A stretch of DNA of 58,724 bases from Palleronia marisminoris (GCF_900172315.1 NZ_FWFV01000014.1:1-58724); one strand, 5' to 3'. Positions 1 to 9,632 are shown, counted from the first letter of the stretch. Notes: a model not told the origin generated them from the letters alone. Numbers and translations are program-made.

Positions 1-565
1 ATCGATGACAGATCCGGGCTGGTGAAGCGGGGTGATCGTGATATCGTCTTCCAAGGCGTATCGCTCCTTCGGGAGGTTCTGGCAGGCTTTGACACCCGCC
101 ACGATACGCCGCCTTCTCAGGCCCCATTACCCAAAATCTCGCATAGCTCCGTCCGGTCCGTGCGAACGCTTTTCGCAAGCCGCCTTGTGCCAGCGCCCGG
201 CGATCTCCAGGAGCGCGTTGCAGGCGGTCTACGTACGCCTAGGCACAACGCCTGCACGGCTGGCAAGCGCGACAAGGCTCAGTCGCGCGATCCCCCGCTG
301 CTTAAGTCGGCCAAGCGGTCTCAGACGCCCGCGGCTGCCGTTCCGAACTTCTTCAGCATCGCGGGAAGCCGCCGAGTCAGGAGCTCTCCGATACGGCGAG
401 CGAGCCACTTGAGAAAGAGAGGGAGCGCATACCCGTAGTTGACCTCCGCTGACGCCTTGATCGCCACAATGAAGGCAAGACCATCAGCGTGTCCGTGCGG
501 TTCGTCGAACATGCCGTGACACCCCAAGATGCGGGAATGTCGATCAACCGGATGTCGTTGCCAGT
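1..565 (-). pseudogene. Decayed second copy of the DUF927 C-terminal region
   Basis: Conceptual translation of the minus strand gives, across at least two frames, the same order of motifs as the DUF927 gene at 1613-2284. These are an IDIPAS-like segment near 550, then a FDEPHGHADG segment, then an LPAML segment near 340. The better copy has FDELHGHADG and QLPAML. The remainder down to position 1 keeps weak similarity to that copy but is broken by stops and frame changes. The fragment is probably the residue of a duplication of an island or plasmid gene. It continues off the left edge of the window, so its true end is unknown. The identification rests on similarity inside the window only. Confidence 0.5.
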
Positions 566-770
566 TGGGTGGATCTGCCAGCTTTCCGCGAAATGAAGGA
601 ATGGCGGGGTTCTCCGAGGTCGAGAGCAAGGCGGTCTGAGAAAAACCGTCGGTGCCTGGTTCATTTCCGGCGTTTGCGCCTGCGCGAGGTCGTGTTTCCG
701 ATGGCGGAACGAGAACCCGCCTCCGGCAGGCCCGGCGTGGTCAAGAGGGCCACGTCTAGGCGGAAGCGGG

Positions 771-1259
771 TCAGATGGGCAGGGGGTGGATCGTGGCACG
801 AGGGCGACCGGCGTCCTCCCAGAGGAAGGCCAGGGTGATCGGCAGGCGGAAGCGGCGGGGGCCGGCGGCGCCAGGGTTCAGCCAAAGGATGCCGCCGGCT
901 TCCTCGATGGCGGGCTTGTGGGAGTGGCCAGAGATCACGACGTTCCACCCCTCGGCTCCCGGATCGGCCTGCAGGGACTTGCGGTCGTGGATCATGTGGA
1001 TCCGCAGGCCCTCGATCGTGAGGGTCACCGTTTCGGCCAGGACTCCGGCCCAGTCGCCGCGATCGATATTGCCGCGGATTGCAGTCACCGGCGCGATGCG
1101 CGCCAGCGCGTCGAGGTGGTCTGGATCGCCGATATCGCCCGCGTGCAGGATGCGGTCGACGCCTTCGAGAGCCTCCAACGCCTCGGGGCGGAGCAGGCCG
1201 TGCGTGTCGGAGATGACGCCGATGCGTCCTCGTAGGGGCGGCTGGTCGAGTGCGGGCAT
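771..1259 (-). CDS. YfcE-type metallophosphoesterase
   Basis: The 162-residue product carries the calcineurin-like phosphoesterase motifs in order: SDTHG near residues 17-21, HAGDIGD near 40-46, GNID near 63-66, and GHSHKP near 110-115. These supply the Asp, His and Asn ligands of a dinuclear metal centre. The length and motif spacing fit the small MJ0936/YfcE phosphodiesterase group, which hydrolyses simple phosphodiesters in vitro and is cytoplasmic. The gene looks intact. Its neighbours on both sides are decayed genes, so context gives no hint of a physiological substrate. A start at 1259 gives an N terminus that leads directly into the first motif. Confidence 0.85.
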   Translation of the reverse strand: MPALDQPPLRGRIGVISDTHGLLRPEALEALEGVDRILHAGDIGDPDHLDALARIAPVTAIRGNIDRGDWAGVLAETVTLTIEGLRIHMIHDRKSLQADPGAEGWNVVISGHSHKPAIEEAGGILWLNPGAAGPRRFRLPITLAFLWEDAGRPRATIHPLPI

Positions 1260-1274
1260 TGGCGCAGCTCCTGT

Positions 1275-1616
1275 TCAGCGAAGGAATGGGCGGTGCGGGG
1301 CGCGCAATGCCTCGGCTTCGCCGGCCAGCGCCGCCAGCTCGATGCCGACGTCAGTCGCCATACCAGAGACATGCGTCGTGCGTACCTGCGCGCCCGGGAC
1401 CATCGTCGTGACCGCGTTCTGCAGCCCGATGACGTAGCTGATTGCCATCACCGTCAGGGCCTCGCCGGTCTGCTGGGGACGGGTCACGAGCAAAGCTCCG
1501 AGGCCAGGAGCAAGGCGGCCTCCTCCTCGGCTCGAGCCGCGGCCGAAGCTCATCTGCCTGCGGATCGCATGGCGCAGTTCGGGAGGCCGCGAGGGAGGGC
1601 GACCGCTCATCTTCAA
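1275..1616 (-). pseudogene. DUF1275 (YoaK-type) membrane protein remnant
   Basis: Only the segment at about 1287-1465 is recognisable. It includes IGLQNAV followed closely by VRTTHVSGMATDVGIELAAL, which is the conserved core of DUF1275 membrane proteins. Complete members have about 220-240 residues and six or seven membrane segments. Here the upstream part is unrelated Arg- and Gly-rich sequence, and the reading frame stops soon after the core. The gene is therefore truncated at both ends. The fragment overlaps the 3' end of the neighbouring DUF927 remnant by a few bases, which suggests a deletion joint between two decayed genes. Confidence 0.6.
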
Positions 1617-3081
1617 TCCTCGAACCTGTCGCGCCGCAAGCGGTAGGTGCGGGGCCGGTCCGGGACGTAGCGTCCGGGGAGGCGGTGCAGAAGATCCCGC
1701 GCCGCCTCCTGAAGTGACCGGTTACCGGCGATCTCGGCGAACACCTCGCAGTCGAGGTAGATATGATCCGCGTCGATCCAGCCGGCGAATTCTCCCTCGG
1801 CCTCGGTTCCTTCAGGAAGGGAGGTGAAGCGGTCAGGCGTGCGCACGAGCGCGGTCAGCCGATCCATCATGCCGTCGAGTCCGTTCGCGCGTTTTTCGCC
1901 GGCCGCGTTGTGCCAGAGCCCGGCGTTCTCAAGGAGCGCGTTCCAGGCGGTCTCCGTTCGCCATGGCACAACGCCCGCGCGGCTGGCGAGCTCGCCGGCG
2001 ATGGCGACAAGGGCCAGTCGCGCGATCACCCGCTGCGCGGGGCCATCAAGTGGACCCAGGCGCTTTGTCGCTGCCCGCTCGAACATCTTGAGCATCGCCG
2101 GCAGCTGCTCAGTCTCGAGCTTGCCGATACGTGGGACCAGCCAGTCAAGATAGGCCGGGAGTGCATGTCCATGGTTGGCTTCCGCTGCTGCCTTGATCGC
2201 CATGGCAAAGTCGTGACCATCTGCATGTCCGTGCAACTCATCGAATACGCCGTGACGCCAGGCGGACGCGGGGATATCGATCAACTGCGCGCTGCGCGGG
2301 CGACCGTGGATTTGCCGCTCGACGTCTTGCTGTGGAGATTGATGCCGACCGTATCGAGGCGCGAAGGCCCAAGAAGCGGCCCCACGAAGCCCATGGCCAC
2401 GCCCGCGATGAGCGCGGGGTTGCCGACCGACCAGCGACCGATCGTGGTCTGCCAGTCTTCAAGGGTTCCCGATACGGGCATTGGCGTGGCGCCCGACAGC
2501 CGCACTATCTCCGTGATCGGCCGCGATGCGCAGACCTCGCCGTCAGGACGGATGAACACGGAGGCGCCGTTCGGCAGGTCGAGCCAGCCTGGGCGGTCGG
2601 CGAGATACCCTGTAGCGTCGACATCCCAAGCCTTGATCAATGCCGTGAGGTCTGCAGGTTTGCCGCGAAGATCGAGACCAACATGGGTCAGGGCGTTGAC
2701 CACGGCCGCGGGACGTGTGCTCAGCTCCGCAACCGGCACGATGACAGTGCGGATCCGCCCGTCGAAATCCCGCAGGGCGATCTCGAGAGGCCTGCCGGTC
2801 CCGTCGGGAGTTCGCAGGCGGCGGAGGACGCGGATCGGACTGCAGACCGGGGCATAGTCTCCAGCCTTGGTCAGCTGATACAACAGACCGATATCGAGGA
2901 AATACAGATATCCTCTCGGCAGCTCCTCCTCCATCTCGCGCAGGAAGGTCTCCGTCTCCGTTTCCTCTCGCGGCGCCTCGTCATCCGCGGGCGCGTGTTC
3001 GTCCGCCGAGACGATCGGGACGGGGAGATGCGTACGGGCCTCGTCGTCTGGATGAGGCTCACCTGGATCGTGGTGGGGCAT
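1613..3081 (-). pseudogene. DUF927-domain protein gene with internal deletion and frame break
   Basis: The 5' part (3081-2281) encodes an acidic N terminus and then the DUF927 region, ending at a Walker A motif, SGKST, followed shortly by a stop. The 3' part (2284-1613) resumes in another frame with IDIPAS and FDELHGHADG, the usual C-terminal half. In typical DUF927 proteins a long ATPase core lies between these two motifs. Here only a few codons separate them, so some hundreds of bases are missing and the join is out of frame. DUF927 proteins are helicase-like ATPases carried by plasmids, integrative elements and phages. The product is unlikely to work. The gene suggests a defunct mobile replicon or island at this end of the window. 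Confidence 0.7.
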
Positions 3082-3139
3082 ATCTTGCGGTCTCCGTGGA
3101 AGGTCTCCACGAATATGCTGTCAGAGACCCCCGTGTGTC

Positions 3140-3510
3140 ATGCACTTGTCCAAAGGTATTTTGAAATCCGATGGCGATACGAATGGAGCCATTGGACACG
3201 AGCTCGCTCCCGGGCATCGGACCGACCATTGGACAGGTCAGACGGTCTGGCGCGATATCCTGCTGGGCGGCGCCGCTACTACCACGGCGGGCAATCGTTT
3301 CATGGAAGGCCACAGGTGACCGTGTCGTGTTTCACTTGGTGCGGGCCGTACGACGCTGTCCAACGGTCCGACTGTCCAAGGCGTTGAGCGCGGAGGGCGG
3401 TTCCAGCCGGAGGAACCGCCGCTCTCTCCACGCCAGCTCCGAACGTGGGATAGCAGGTCGCGGGCTCGCATTGCCGGCGCTGTCCAACAGTCCAACAGTC
3501 CAAGGCGTCG
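3140..3510. repeat. Cluster of TGTCCAA words (iteron-like)
   Basis: The heptamer TGTCCAA or its complement TTGGACA occurs at 3147, 3192, 3229, 3357, 3373 and 3481. Two near copies (AGTCCAA) follow at 3489 and 3497. Six exact copies within about 340 bp is far above chance. They lie upstream of the DUF927 gene, in DNA with no recognisable coding sequence. Such clusters serve as iterons at plasmid origins or as arrays of regulator sites. The sequence alone does not say which. Confidence 0.5.
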
Positions 3511-3597
3511 AGCGGGTAGGACGGCTCCAGCCGCAGGAACCGCCGCTCGCTCGACGCCTGCTCCGAATGCGAAATAGCAGGTTGTGAGCTTGCATCG
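3357..3597. repeat. Two tandem copies of a 115-bp unit with an internal hairpin
   Basis: The segment from about 3357 to 3475 is repeated at about 3481-3597 with roughly 80 percent identity by eye. Each unit begins with TGTCCAA words and runs through a GC-rich inverted repeat into a stretch ending GCTTGCATCGC or similar. In the first unit the inverted repeat GGCGGTTCC / GGAACCGCC is perfect with a 5-base loop. In the second it is imperfect. No open frame here looks like a real protein. The two units could be part of an old replication or maintenance region. Confidence 0.6.
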
Positions 3598-3811
3598 CGG
3601 GCGGTTGAACAGGAAAACCGGCGCCGTCCGCGTTGATGATGCCAAGGAAACCGAAGTGGAAGACCCGGACGCACTGGAGGCGACACGGCGGTTGACGCTG
3701 GCCTGGCTCAACAAGACCTTCGGCCTTGGGATTGGTGACTGGAGGCGCAGCCAATCGGCTCTGCGGGAAGGCATGGTCGCCATCGCGACGGTGATCGAGA
3801 AAAAGTCCTGA
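3584..3811 (+). CDS. Small hypothetical protein
   Basis: A 75-residue frame begins with GTG at the end of the second repeat unit and stops shortly before the antiporter gene. The C-terminal two thirds read like a genuine soluble helical protein with acidic and amphipathic stretches (for example LAWLNKTFGLG and REGMVAIATVIEKKS). The first 15 residues are repeat-derived and basic. No family was recognised. It may be the C-terminal remnant of a longer plasmid or island gene whose start was lost when the repeats formed. The ribosome binding site is weak, so translation is doubtful. Confidence 0.3.
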   Translation: MSLHRGRLNRKTGAVRVDDAKETEVEDPDALEATRRLTLAWLNKTFGLGIGDWRRSQSALREGMVAIATVIEKKS

Positions 3812-3850
3812 CTGTGTGACGGCCACGGACGCCAAGCCTCGTCATTTTCA

Positions 3851-5629
3851 TCACGACCCTCCCTTCGGCACCGGCGGAACGGGTGTCAGAGGCTCGGGCA
3901 CTGGTGCCGTCAGCATCTTGTCCCGCCCGGACATGATGTCGCCCTGCACCTGTTCGGCCAGGCGCTGCACATCGCGACGGCGGATGTCGTCCAGCGCCTT
4001 GGCCACTGCGGCCTCATCCCAGCCAAGCCGACGGAGCCCCTCGGCCCCCATCAGCAAGGCCGATTCGGCTGTCTCGCGGATCTCATAGTCCACGCCTGCG
4101 CGGATCAGTTCCATCGAATGGCCACGATCGTAGCTGCGCGCCAGCACTGCAGCATTCGGGAACTCGTGCTGGACCTGTTCGACAATGCTGTTGACGGCGT
4201 GTCGATCATCGACACAGATCAAGATCACCTGCGCCTGCGCAGCGCCCGAGCTGCGTAGAATGTCCAGCCGCATGCCATCGCCGAAATAGACCTTGTACCC
4301 GAAGCGCGCAGCCTCGCGGATACGGTTGGGGTTGTTGTCGATCACCGAAACCTGCGCGCCCCACGCCAGCAGCACTTGCACAGCGATCTGACCGAAACGC
4401 CCGAAGCCGATCACAAGGACCTGTCCGCCCAGCTTGCTTGCCGGCTCCACCCCATCCAGCGTTGACCCAGGATCACGCAACAGCCTGTCGGCAGCGATCA
4501 AGATCAGCGGCGTGATCGCCATGGACAATATCACGACGGTCGAGAAGATCGCATTTTCCCGCCCGTCGATGACCTCGCCTGCCACCGCGGCCGTATAGAG
4601 GACGAAGGCAAATTCGCCCCCTTGCGCGAACATCACAGTGCGGCGCAACGCGGCGAGATTGGTCCCGCCAAAGGCCCGCGCTGTGGCATAAATGGCGACA
4701 GCCTTGACCAGCACATAGACCAGCAACATGGCCAGCAGCAGCGGCCATTCCGCCGCGACGACGGCCAAGTTCAACGACATGCCGACAGCAAGAAAGAACA
4801 GCCCCATCAACAAGCCCTTAAATGGCTCGATATCGCTTTCGATCTGGTGGCGATAGCTGGAGCCGGACAGCAGGACGCCGGCCAGAAACGCGCCCATTGC
4901 CATCGACAGGCCCACCGCCTCCATCAGGAGGGCCGCGCCCAGCACGACCAGCAGCGCCCCCGCGCTCAGCACCTCGCGGGCACGGGCGCGCGCCAGAAGG
5001 GCAAAGAACGGCCCCAGCAGCCAATAGCCCGTCACTAGCAGCGCGGCCAGCCCGGCCAGCGCCAGCGCCACGGCACTCAGCCCGCCACTGCCTTGTCCGA
5101 CGGGCGACAGAAAGGCCACAACCGCCAGCAAGGGCACGATCAACAAATCTTCGAACAGAAGGATCGAGACGGATTTCTGCCCCTCGGGGCTGGCGATCTC
5201 TTTGCGCTCCTGCAAGGTCGACATGATCACCGCTGTCGAGGACAGCACGAACCCGGCTCCGGCAATGAAGGCCGTGACCGGTGGAAACGCGAAGACCGCC
5301 GCGCCCGCCAGCGACAGCAAGGCAATCGCGAGGCTCACCTGAGCCAGCCCCAGCCCGAAAATCTGCGCCCGCAGCGCCCAGAGCTTTTGCGGTCGCAACT
5401 CCAGCCCGATGATGAACAGGAACATCACCACGCCAAGTTCTGCGAAATGCAGGATCGTGTCGGGGTCCGTGAACAGTCCGAGCACGGATGGTCCGACCAG
5501 CGCCCCGGCGGCGAAGTACCCCAGCACCGACCCAAGCCCCAGTCGCCGGAACAAAGGCACGGCAATGACCGCTGCGCCCAACAGCACGACCACAGGGCCG
5601 ATGGTCGGGCCCAATCCTCCTACGGCCAT
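3851..5629 (-). CDS. CPA2-family potassium/proton antiporter with RCK domain
   Basis: The 592-residue protein has an N-terminal Na+/H+-exchanger domain of about 390 residues with around 12 hydrophobic segments. A cytoplasmic RCK/TrkA-N domain follows, beginning near residue 410 with a nucleotide-binding GFGRFG loop, and the tail is proline-rich. This is the KefB/KefC/YbaL architecture. Such proteins export K+ in exchange for protons and respond to NAD(H) or glutathione adducts. The start is taken at the ATG at 5629, since an upstream TTG adds only a few residues. The family fits a neighbourhood rich in electrophile and oxidative stress genes. No separate ancillary subunit gene (KefF or KefG) is seen beside it. 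Assignment to KefB rather than YbaL is not possible from sequence alone. Confidence 0.9.
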   Translation of the reverse strand: MAVGGLGPTIGPVVVLLGAAVIAVPLFRRLGLGSVLGYFAAGALVGPSVLGLFTDPDTILHFAELGVVMFLFIIGLELRPQKLWALRAQIFGLGLAQVSLAIALLSLAGAAVFAFPPVTAFIAGAGFVLSSTAVIMSTLQERKEIASPEGQKSVSILLFEDLLIVPLLAVVAFLSPVGQGSGGLSAVALALAGLAALLVTGYWLLGPFFALLARARAREVLSAGALLVVLGAALLMEAVGLSMAMGAFLAGVLLSGSSYRHQIESDIEPFKGLLMGLFFLAVGMSLNLAVVAAEWPLLLAMLLVYVLVKAVAIYATARAFGGTNLAALRRTVMFAQGGEFAFVLYTAAVAGEVIDGRENAIFSTVVILSMAITPLILIAADRLLRDPGSTLDGVEPASKLGGQVLVIGFGRFGQIAVQVLLAWGAQVSVIDNNPNRIREAARFGYKVYFGDGMRLDILRSSGAAQAQVILICVDDRHAVNSIVEQVQHEFPNAAVLARSYDRGHSMELIRAGVDYEIRETAESALLMGAEGLRRLGWDEAAVAKALDDIRRRDVQRLAEQVQGDIMSGRDKMLTAPVPEPLTPVPPVPKGGS

Positions 5630-5836
5630 CGGCTTAACCCTCTCAAATGGCAACGCCGGCGCGCGGTGGCGCCGAGTGTCGCGTGCATAGTTGCACCAGC
5701 GCGGGTCACCTCGGCTGCTGGCAATGGCTTTTTCGGCTCCAGACCTGCGTTGATCAACGAGCGGCGCAGTTCATCGACTGGGGGCGGCGGCAGCATCTTC
5801 ATTGCTTCGGATGGTGTGCCGACCGCAGCGAGCGTG

Positions 5837-7105
5837 TTATTGGACATCACGTCTCGGGCCGGCCAAACACGTCGTGCCATTCAGGATGGCGGTCGAACTT
5901 TGCCTTCGCGAACGGGCAGATTGGTAGGATGACGACTTTTTGCGCCGCGCATCATCGGTCGCCTGTCGCACCAGCCTCTCTCTGATCTTGCGGCCACGCA
6001 GGGCCGCAGAAACTTCGGTGTGGTCAATGATGATCATCCCGGCGCCGGCGCGGCTGTAGGTCATCTCGGCCTCGTGGCCATCGATGACCAAGTGGTAACG
6101 TCCCTTCGACGCGCCATCTTCCCGTTCAACCTTGACGTCGCTGGGCGTGGGCGCAGCCTTTTCAAGGCTCGCGTTCTGCCGCCGCACCTGGCGCGGTTGC
6201 CCTTGTGCGCATTCCAGAAGGTCGCGGTCCCACTTGCCTAGGTCGGCGGCCGCCTCGTAGGTCGGGACCAGGAAAGCCATCAGGGCTTCGTCGGGATCGG
6301 CTGCACTCTGCACGGCATCGTAGGGCAATATGAATTCCGACAGGCCGTCATGCCAGAAGGCCGCATCGGGTCTGATCAGCGCGCTGCGATAACCGCCCGG
6401 CACAGGATAGGCGTAGGCATAGAAGGCCGGATAGTCGATCCCGTTACCGCCCGGCCAGAAACCTGCCGAGGACACTTCGCGGTCATAAGCTTCCCGCGCC
6501 ACGTCGTCGGGGAGGGACGGAACGCCGGCAGGGTGGAGTGGCGCACGTCGCCCCGAGAAACGCGTGACCGCAAGATCCAGCGCGCCCCAGAACAGGTGAA
6601 CGGGACTGAACTTGTCGAGAAAGGAGGTCCGGAACCTGCCCATCACCCTGTCGATCGCCACAAGGGCCTGATGGTAGCGCTGTACGGAGTCCCGGTCATA
6701 GGGTCGGTCCCGATGATCCTCTCTGAACGGGACTGGGTCAGGCACCTCGTTTGGGGTGTCGTTGAAACTCGACGTGCCCCCGAGGTCGGTAATCAGCTGC
6801 ACGAAGTTCGCGCGGAACGCCGCGACCGTGGTCGGCCCGAGCGCGAACATTGCAGCGCGGCCGCTGCCGCAGGTGCCCACGATCTTGTGCTCCAAGAAAT
6901 TGAACCTGAATTCGATGCCGGGACCGTCCGGTATGGTCGACGATGTCAGGCCTGTTGGCGTAACATAGAATGTCGCGTTCCAAGCATGGTTGAGCCAAGG
7001 CGTGTGCGCCAGCCTGTATTTGCCGACGATCTGCAGGTACAGATGCAGGGCGGAACAGCTCTCACGCCATTCAAGGTGGTCGAGTTGGGGCCATTTGGTG
7101 CTCAT
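5837..7105 (-). CDS. DUF5996 protein fused to a GNAT acetyltransferase domain, C-terminal frameshift
   Basis: Residues 1 to about 305 match the DUF5996 family, with typical Trp- and His-rich motifs such as VHLFWGALDLA and HPAGVP. After a polar linker, residues about 340-390 form the start of a small NATD1/YjdJ-type acetyltransferase domain (YHLVIDGHEAEMTYSR). As read, the last 32 residues are Ser/Arg-rich and unlike the family. Adding one base in the run of five T at 5937-5941 restores a tail with CPFAKAKFDRHPEW and an immediate stop, which is the expected end of this acetyltransferase. The gene is therefore a fusion with a recent frameshift or a sequencing slip. The start at 7105 follows a GGAGA ribosome binding site. 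DUF5996 has no known function. A pirin gene lies upstream on the same strand. Confidence 0.75.
   Translation of the reverse strand: MSTKWPQLDHLEWRESCSALHLYLQIVGKYRLAHTPWLNHAWNATFYVTPTGLTSSTIPDGPGIEFRFNFLEHKIVGTCGSGRAAMFALGPTTVAAFRANFVQLITDLGGTSSFNDTPNEVPDPVPFREDHRDRPYDRDSVQRYHQALVAIDRVMGRFRTSFLDKFSPVHLFWGALDLAVTRFSGRRAPLHPAGVPSLPDDVAREAYDREVSSAGFWPGGNGIDYPAFYAYAYPVPGGYRSALIRPDAAFWHDGLSEFILPYDAVQSAADPDEALMAFLVPTYEAAADLGKWDRDLLECAQGQPRQVRRQNASLEKAAPTPSDVKVEREDGASKGRYHLVIDGHEAEMTYSRAGAGMIIIDHTEVSAALRGRKIRERLVRQATDDARRKKSSSYQSARSRRQSSTAILNGTTCLAGPRRDVQ
5937..5941. other. Homopolymer frameshift in the DUF5996-GNAT gene
   Basis: A run of five T (five A on the coding strand) marks the point where the acetyltransferase reading frame leaves its family pattern. 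One extra A would join the Lys-Lys codons to the in-family VVILPICPFAK segment. Confidence 0.6.
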
Positions 7106-7203
7106 TGCGCGTTTCTCCGTTCAGCATCTGTTCCTTCGGGGAACCAGTCACTTGATATCGGGTCGCTCGCGTTGCGCCCCGCCGATAGGTCCGTTGGCGC
7201 GGG

Positions 7204-8139
7204 TCAATTCGGCAAGGGGATGTGCTCATCGCGGTCATCGGCCGGAAGATCAAAGCGCCCCTTACCCCAGTTAGCGGTGCGCCATTCGATCTTGGCCGCT
7301 TCGATACGCTCCTGCGATGAGGCGACGAAGTTCCACCAGATGTAACGGGGGCCGGGAAAGGTCGCGCCTCCAAGGATCATCAGCCGCGCGCCCCGCTCGC
7401 CGGCGGCGACCGTGATCCTGTCGCCCGGACGGAAGACCATCATCCGACCCGCATCGAAATCCTGTCCCGCGACCGAGATGGAGCCGTCAACGATGTAGAT
7501 GCCCCGGTCTTCGTGATCATCCGGCATCGGCAGCCGGCTTCCCGGCTCGAGCTGAACATCGGCGTAGAAGGTTTCCGACAGCATCGTCGCAGGAGCGGTC
7601 TGGCCATAAGCGCTGCCGAGGATAAGCCGCACCGAGACGCCACTGTCCTCGATCATCGGCAACGTCTCCTTGCCGTGATGCTCGAAACTGGGTGCCACAT
7701 CTTCATGTGCGTCAGGCAGGGCCAGCCACGTCTGGATTCCGAACAGGCCGTTGGGACCGCTGCGGGCCGCAGCGGAGGTCCGCTCCGAATGGGTCACGCC
7801 GCGCCCGGCGACCATCCAGTTCAGCGCGCCGGGGCTGATGATCTGGTCGGCGCCGGTGCTGTCCCGATGGTGGAAGTCGCCGCGATAAAGATAGGTCACC
7901 GTGCCAAGGCCGATATGCGGATGTGGCCGGACGTCGATGCCCTGGCCGGTCAGCAGTTCGGCCGGCCCGGCCTGATCGAAGAAGATGAACGGTCCCACCA
8001 TCTGCCGCTTTGGGGCGGGCAGGGCGCGCCGGACCTCGAAGCCGCCGAGATCGCGGGACCGCGGAACGATGAGCGTTTCGATCGCGTCCACGCTGACATC
8101 GTCGGGACAGCCCGGTTCGAGTGCAGGATTCCAGCTCAT
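7204..8139 (-). CDS. Pirin family protein (copy 1)
   Basis: The 311-residue product is a bicupin pirin. The N-terminal cupin holds the metal-binding pattern HPHIGLGT, then FHHRDSTG and VTHSER, and the C-terminal cupin ends with a WWNFVAS segment. Bacterial pirins bind iron. Some have quercetin 2,3-dioxygenase activity and others modulate redox metabolism, and the substrate here is unknown. The start at 8139 follows an AAGGA site. The gene lies 29 bp downstream of the catalase gene on the same strand, so the two are probably cotranscribed. A paralogue of exactly the same length lies at 33917-34852. Confidence 0.92.
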   Translation of the reverse strand: MSWNPALEPGCPDDVSVDAIETLIVPRSRDLGGFEVRRALPAPKRQMVGPFIFFDQAGPAELLTGQGIDVRPHPHIGLGTVTYLYRGDFHHRDSTGADQIISPGALNWMVAGRGVTHSERTSAAARSGPNGLFGIQTWLALPDAHEDVAPSFEHHGKETLPMIEDSGVSVRLILGSAYGQTAPATMLSETFYADVQLEPGSRLPMPDDHEDRGIYIVDGSISVAGQDFDAGRMMVFRPGDRITVAAGERGARLMILGGATFPGPRYIWWNFVASSQERIEAAKIEWRTANWGKGRFDLPADDRDEHIPLPN

Positions 8140-8168
8140 TGATGTGATCCTTTTCGATCAGGGTTCAT

Positions 8169-9632
8169 TCAGAATTGCGGGTCCAGCGCGTCCAGCGCAG
8201 CGCAGACGCCGGCGCCATACTCAGGATGGACTTGTTGGAAGAGGTCGATCTGCCGCTCGATGATCTCAACAGGTACACTGCGCATTGCTGCTGCAACGTT
8301 GGTAAACAGTCGATCTTTCTGTGCGGCGTCGAACAACTCGAACAGCGCCCGCGGCTGACTGAAATCGTCGGTGCCGTCCCGATGATCGAACCTGGCAGCC
8401 GGACCATTCAGGTCGAGCGGCGGTTCGGTGAACGCGCTGTCCTGCCGTGGGCCGCCGAAGCTGTTTGGCTCGTAGTACGCATCGGGACTGGCCGCGTTGG
8501 CGAAGAAACGCATGGCCCCGTCCTTGTGGTAATGATGGACCGGGCATCTCGGCCTGTTGACCGGCAGCGCTTCGTAATGGGTTCCGAGCCGATAGCGATG
8601 TGCATCCGCGTAAGCGAAGATCCGGCCCTGAAGCATCCTGTCCGGTGAGTGGCCGATGCCCCGGACGACATTCGACGGGCTGAAGGCCAGAAGCTCGACC
8701 TCGGCGAAATAGTTGTCGGGATTGCGGTTGAGTTCGAGCATGCCAATCTCGATCAGCGGGAAGCCCGCGTGGGGCCAGACCTTTGTAAGGTCGAACGGGT
8801 TGAACGATAATGCGCCCGCCTCGGCCTCCGTCATGATCTGAACCTGCACGGTCCACTGGGGAAACTCCCCAGCCTCGATCGCGCCGAACAGGGCTTCCTG
8901 ATATCCCTCGCGCGTTTCACCGATGACCTTCTCCGCCTCGGCGTGGGTATAGTGGCGATGTCCTTGCCGCGTCTTGAAGTGGAACTTGACCCAGACCCGC
9001 TCGCCTTTGTCATTCCACAGGCTGTAGGTGTGACTGCCGTAACCATTCATGTGCATCGGGCTGACGGGGAGACCTCGGTCGGAAAAGAGCATCGTTATCT
9101 GGTGCAGGCTCTCGGGCGACAGCGACCAGAAGTCCCACATCGCCGTCGGCGACCGCAGATTGGTCCGCGGGTGGCGTTTCTGCGTATGAATGAAGTCGGG
9201 GAACTTGAGCGGATCACGAACGAAGAAGACCGGCGTGTTGTTGCCGGCGAGGTCCCAGTTGCCTTCCTCCGTGTAGAACTTGAGCGCGAAGCCACGCACG
9301 TCCCGTTCATGGTCGGCCGCGCCCATTTCTCCGGCCACGGTAGAAAAGCGCGCAATCATCGGCGTCTCAGTGCTGGGTTGCAGCACACGGGCGCAGGTCA
9401 GATGCGAAATGTCGCCTGTGATCTTCAACGTTCCATGCGCGCCCCAGCCCTTGGCGTGGACGACGCGCTCGGGAATCCGCTCGCGGTTCTGGTGCGCCAG
9501 TTTCTCGATCAGATGCCAGTCCTGCATAAGGACCGGTCCCCGATCGCCCGCAGTGAGGCTGTTCTGGTTGTCAGCGACCGGCGCGCCGGCTGTGGTTGTG
9601 AGACGGAGTGTCGAAGGTTCTTGAGGAGGCAT
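8169..9632 (-). CDS. Monofunctional haem catalase, small-subunit type
   Basis: The 487-residue sequence has the full haem-catalase core: the distal His in [11 protein letters not shown] (His59), the distal Asn in [16 protein letters not shown], and the proximal Tyr in the [14 protein letters not shown] helix. The length matches clade 3 small-subunit catalases, which break hydrogen peroxide into water and oxygen in the cytoplasm. There is no signal peptide. A TetR gene lies upstream on the same strand and a pirin gene 29 bp downstream, so a stress-response operon is likely. No OxyR-type regulator is seen nearby. The start ATG at 9632 has an AGGA site about 8 bp upstream. Confidence 0.95.
   Translation of the reverse strand: MPPQEPSTLRLTTTAGAPVADNQNSLTAGDRGPVLMQDWHLIEKLAHQNRERIPERVVHAKGWGAHGTLKITGDISHLTCARVLQPSTETPMIARFSTVAGEMGAADHERDVRGFALKFYTEEGNWDLAGNNTPVFFVRDPLKFPDFIHTQKRHPRTNLRSPTAMWDFWSLSPESLHQITMLFSDRGLPVSPMHMNGYGSHTYSLWNDKGERVWVKFHFKTRQGHRHYTHAEAEKVIGETREGYQEALFGAIEAGEFPQWTVQVQIMTEAEAGALSFNPFDLTKVWPHAGFPLIEIGMLELNRNPDNYFAEVELLAFSPSNVVRGIGHSPDRMLQGRIFAYADAHRYRLGTHYEALPVNRPRCPVHHYHKDGAMRFFANAASPDAYYEPNSFGGPRQDSAFTEPPLDLNGPAARFDHRDGTDDFSQPRALFELFDAAQKDRLFTNVAAAMRSVPVEIIERQIDLFQQVHPEYGAGVCAALDALDPQF

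Noticed and set aside
3357-3597. Repeat pair resembling the start of a CRISPR array
   Set aside because: Only two units are present, the units are over 100 bp and diverged, and there is no regular spacer or cas gene nearby.
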